This document shows positions 61,524-64,000 of a stretch of 64,000 nt of DNA, one piece after another. This DNA comes from Planococcus sp. MER TA 32b (GTDB lineage: Bacteria; Bacillota; Bacilli; Bacillales_A; Planococcaceae): NCBI GenBank assembly GCA_023715185.1, contig JAMCAN010000001.1, forward strand, positions 744,001 through 808,000. Direction: 5' to 3'. A program made the translations under genes and the position numbers. A model generated the notes under the pieces. The model saw nothing but the letters and a program-made list of their open reading frames with translations, was not told where the DNA came from and made no database searches. Each line of letters opens with the position of its first letter. Position 1 is the first letter of the stretch.

Positions 61524-62252
61524 ATGGAAGAAACTATCAGTTTACAGGATCTCTTCAAGACGATCCGCAAGCGTCTCGGCCTCATTGCGTTACTCACGAT
61601 TTTGGCGATCACGGTTGCCGGAGTCATCTCATTCCTTGTTCTGACGCCTGTCTACCAGACATCGACAGAAATCTTAGTCAATCAGAGCCCTTCAGAAACC
61701 GGCCAATTGACGAACCAGAACATCCAAACAGACTTACAATTGATCAATACATATTCCGGCATCATCAAGAGCCCGGCAATTCTCGATCAAGTAGTTGAGG
61801 AAATGGACTTGGATATGTCAACAGCTCAGCTGACTGATAAAATTACCGTCAGCAACGCTGATCAATCACAAATAGTTAACATTACTGTGCAGGACGAAGA
61901 TCCCGCGATGGCAGTTGATATTGCCAACACAACGGCATCTGTATTTGAAAACGATATTCAGGACCTGATGAACGTCGATAACGTTACAATTCTGTCACCG
62001 GCTGTAATGAAAGAAAATCCTTCACCGGTTGCACCGAACCCGATGTTGAATATGGCAATCGCAGCAGTGGTCGGATTGATGCTTGGCGTCGGAATCGTAT
62101 TCCTTCTCGAATATCTGGATACATCGATAAAAGACCAGCAGGATATAGAAGACATTCTTGGTATCCCGGTCCTTGGGGTTGTTTCGCCGATCATTGAAAA
62201 AGCGGAACTTGGACCAGACAACAAAACGACATCAAGAAGAAGGGCGGGGTAA
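61524..62252 (+). CDS. Wzz/YveK-type chain-length regulator, kinase activator
   Basis: 242 residues with two membrane helices (about 19-41 and 172-194) around an extracellular domain, and a cytoplasmic tail of about 45 residues. The segment VAPNPMLNMAIAAVVGLMLG is the proline-rich start of the second helix typical of polysaccharide co-polymerases. In Bacillales the tail activates a separate BY-kinase, here encoded three bases downstream. It sets polymer length or export at the membrane. A kinase, then a phosphatase, complete the operon. Confidence 0.93.
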   Translation: MEETISLQDLFKTIRKRLGLIALLTILAITVAGVISFLVLTPVYQTSTEILVNQSPSETGQLTNQNIQTDLQLINTYSGIIKSPAILDQVVEEMDLDMSTAQLTDKITVSNADQSQIVNITVQDEDPAMAVDIANTTASVFENDIQDLMNVDNVTILSPAVMKENPSPVAPNPMLNMAIAAVVGLMLGVGIVFLLEYLDTSIKDQQDIEDILGIPVLGVVSPIIEKAELGPDNKTTSRRRAG

Positions 62253-62255
62253 GAA

Positions 62256-62957
62256 ATGGCCAGAAAGAAAAAAGTTCTCCAGCAGACAGCTCGTAAACTC
62301 ATTGCTTATACAACACCCCGTTCATATGTAGCGGAACAATTCCGGACGCTCCGGACCAATATAACGTTCTCATCCCCGGATGCGGACATTCGCACGATGG
62401 TCGTAACATCAGCCGCGCCTTCAGAAGGAAAGTCGACTACTTCGGCAAACCTTGCAGTGGTATTTGCGCAGGAAGGTAAAAAAGTTCTTCTTGTAGACGG
62501 CGATATGCGTAAACCGACGACACATTACACATTCCATACAGGGAATACGACAGGCTTATCAAGTGTCTTGACAAGACAGACAACGGCAGAAGACGCAATT
62601 CGCCCGACGGCAGTGGAAAACCTGGATCTTCTAACTTGCGGGCCGATTCCACCGAACCCGGCTGAATTACTTTCTTCAAAATCGATGGATACGCTGATCC
62701 GCCAATTGACTGGCATGTATGATCTCGTCATCTTTGATGCACCGCCAGTCCTGTCTGTAACAGATGGACAGATTCTTTCCAATAAATGCGAAGGCACGAT
62801 CCTCGTCATCAATTCCGGACATACCGAGAAGGAAATGGCGTTGAAAGCGAAAGAAGCGATCGAATCTTCGAATAGCCGGATCATCGGGGCTGTATTGAAT
62901 AATTTCGAGCTTCCGAAAGACAATCACTATTATCAGTACTATGGACAAACAGAGTAA
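62256..62957 (+). CDS. CpsD/CapB-family tyrosine kinase
   Basis: 233 residues, BY-kinase. Walker A is SAAPSEGKSTTSANLA, Walker A' is VLLVDGDMRKPT and Walker B is LVIFDAPPV. The C-terminus has a Tyr cluster (NHYYQYYGQ) as autophosphorylation site. The N-terminal YVAEQFRTLRTNI is the usual contact with the membrane activator. It phosphorylates itself and proteins of polysaccharide synthesis. In operon with the activator upstream and phosphatase downstream; a 570-base repeat-containing gap precedes the latter. Confidence 0.94.
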   Translation: MARKKKVLQQTARKLIAYTTPRSYVAEQFRTLRTNITFSSPDADIRTMVVTSAAPSEGKSTTSANLAVVFAQEGKKVLLVDGDMRKPTTHYTFHTGNTTGLSSVLTRQTTAEDAIRPTAVENLDLLTCGPIPPNPAELLSSKSMDTLIRQLTGMYDLVIFDAPPVLSVTDGQILSNKCEGTILVINSGHTEKEMALKAKEAIESSNSRIIGAVLNNFELPKDNHYYQYYGQTE

Positions 62958-62987
62958 AGAGAGGCGACTCTTTTTACTCTTTCTTTT
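62951..62987 (+). terminator. Possible attenuating terminator after the tyrosine kinase gene
   Basis: AGAGTAAAGAG pairs with CTCTTTTTACTCT (two bulged T), followed by a T-rich stretch. It begins within the stop region. Confidence 0.5.
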
Positions 62988-63099
62988 GAAACAATAAGGA
63001 AATAGTTGGTAAAAATTTTTAAGAGTAAAAATTCATACAATGTAACTACTATATTTATAGAAGAAACTCATTTTTCCACAGCTCGTATGAAAAGAAAGA

Positions 63100-63490
63100 G
63101 AGTGGGAGAACCCTTCTCTACTTTAGGCGTCACAGTGACACCAAGGAGTCGTCCCGAAGGGACAACTCCTTGAGTGACGCTGGGAACCGAAAAAGCGATA
63201 CCCAAAGAGAAAGTGAAGCTGCACTTATACGCTCCGAGCAAGAGAGAACGAACTCATTTCCACACCGCTCTCACCGAAAGAAAGAGAGCGGAAAGACTTC
63301 TCTCTACTTTAGGCGTCACAGTGACAACCTTGGAGCTATATAGAAGGTAAAAAACTTGCTCCTGCATCGCTTCGCTAGCTTCGTCGCAAAGGAATTGCCC
63401 AAATTGCATTGGACAACTCCTTGAGTGACGCTGGGAACCGAAAAAGCGGCACCCAAAGAGAAAGCGACACCGCACTTTTACGCTTCGGGT
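63100..63490 (+). repeat. Direct duplication between kinase and phosphatase genes, second copy interrupted
   Basis: Two copies share CTACTTTAGGCGTCACAGTG (63118 and 63304) and GAGTGACGCTGGGAACCG (63172 and 63422), then ACCCAAAGAGAAAG and GCACTTWTACGC. In the second copy the two anchors are about 64 bases further apart because an E-family core (CTCCTGCATCGCTTCGCTAG) and short flanks are inserted. No gene is seen here. Confidence 0.8.
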
Positions 63491-63525
63491 AATCAAAAAA
63501 CCGCATATATAAGGAGGAACACCGA

Positions 63526-64000
63526 GTGATCGATACACACGCACATATACTTTCAGGTCTTGATGATGGCGCGCAGAACATGGACGAGACAAAAGCGCTG
63601 CTGCAAAAAGCGATAGATGAACAGCTTACGGGCATCATTGCGACTCCTCACGCTTTCCACCCCAATTTCAAAACCGATTTGGAAAAATTAAAAACACAGC
63701 TTGAAACTACACGCAATTACATCGCGGAACAAAACATCCCGCTTAAAATCTACAGCGGCCAGGAATGCCGCCTCACAGAAAAACTGCCTGACCTTCTGGA
63801 CGAAGGCAAAGCATTGACCATGGCGGAATCCCGTTATGTCTTATTGGAGCTGCCTTCCTCAGGAGTGCCGGGATATACGGTCCCGATCATCCAGCAATTG
63901 ATCACCCGCAATTATGTGCCGGTTATCGCACACGTCGAGCGGAATCAGGGCATCATCGAAAAACCGGAACGCCTGAACCGTCTGTTGCTACACGGAGCGA
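63526..64000 (+). CDS. CpsB/YwqE-type tyrosine-protein phosphatase (PHP), 3' end beyond window
   Basis: GTG at 63526, eight bases after AAGGAGG, opens a frame that runs to the right edge (158 codons). It begins IDTHAHILSGLDDGAQN, with the metal-binding His5 and His7 of the PHP fold, then IATPHAFHPNF, SGQECRL, LLELPSSGVPGY and VIAHVERNQG. These are metal-site segments of CpsB/YwqE phosphatases, which remove phosphate from the tyrosine kinase and its targets. It is the third part of the kinase module, here separated by a repeat-filled gap. Its regulation could therefore be partly independent. Confidence 0.93.
   Translation, partial: MIDTHAHILSGLDDGAQNMDETKALLQKAIDEQLTGIIATPHAFHPNFKTDLEKLKTQLETTRNYIAEQNIPLKIYSGQECRLTEKLPDLLDEGKALTMAESRYVLLELPSSGVPGYTVPIIQQLITRNYVPVIAHVERNQGIIEKPERLNRLLLHGA

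Overview
The window looks like chromosomal DNA of a Gram-positive Bacillales bacterium, most likely a member of the Planococcaceae (Planococcus/Planomicrobium type). The evidence is AGGAGG-type ribosome binding sites, many TTG starts on exported proteins, Bacillus-type gene families (YwqA/YwqB, YkvS, IDEAL domain, RocB, AmhX) and a large set of S-layer-homology (SLH) wall proteins. This assignment is inference. No rRNA, tRNA, CRISPR array or phage was seen.

Layout. 1-8.4 kb: a SNF2 helicase (cut by the left edge) overlapping a SWIM-finger gene, small regulatory-type proteins, a 34-residue membrane peptide, an LD-carboxypeptidase, a YkvS-like protein and a YknW/YknX-like pair. 8.4-19.4 kb: transport and amino-acid or peptide catabolism (YhdT/PanF symporter, EamA exporter, aminotransferase-RocB pair, enolase-superfamily epimerase with an AmhX-type amidohydrolase, Na+:alanine symporter). 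19.6-32.6 kb: four SLH-anchored wall enzymes (NlpC/P60, subtilase, amidase, glucosaminidase), then TagA, a lipid-linked-glycan flippase, a DUF5693-type membrane protein and CsaB, which adds the pyruvate ketal that SLH domains bind. 32.9-49.2 kb: an acyltransferase, an SLH 5'-nucleotidase, an SLH nuclease, an LTA-synthase-like enzyme and a 1433-residue SLH subtilase. 49.8-64 kb: HtrA-like protease, second acyltransferase, membrane-anchored FAD oxidoreductase, CDP-glycerol glycerophosphotransferase, LCP and SGNH proteins, and a chain-length regulator / tyrosine kinase / tyrosine phosphatase operon running off the right edge.

How the genes fit together. The middle and right parts form a cell-envelope island: glycan priming (TagA), flipping, pyruvylation (CsaB), teichoic-acid polymerisation (LTA synthase, CDP-glycerol transferase), attachment (LCP), O-acylation, and the SLH proteins that dock on the finished polymer. 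The left part contains enzymes that fit use of murein peptides and amino acids.

The most unusual content is intergenic. Five composite elements each carry two arrays of 4-5 units with a strict 21-bp period (core GTCGTATAG), around a GC-rich hairpin scaffold. The same scaffold occurs four times in tandem at 43.2-44.2 kb with a different 21-bp array core (GTAAGATAA). Two more loci carry 20-bp arrays with other cores (TACTGTCCG; GAACGCCCGA) and no scaffold. A separate MITE-like family with inverted ends, another shared repeat, REP-like hairpins and a perfect 21-copy AAACCC tract fill most remaining gaps.
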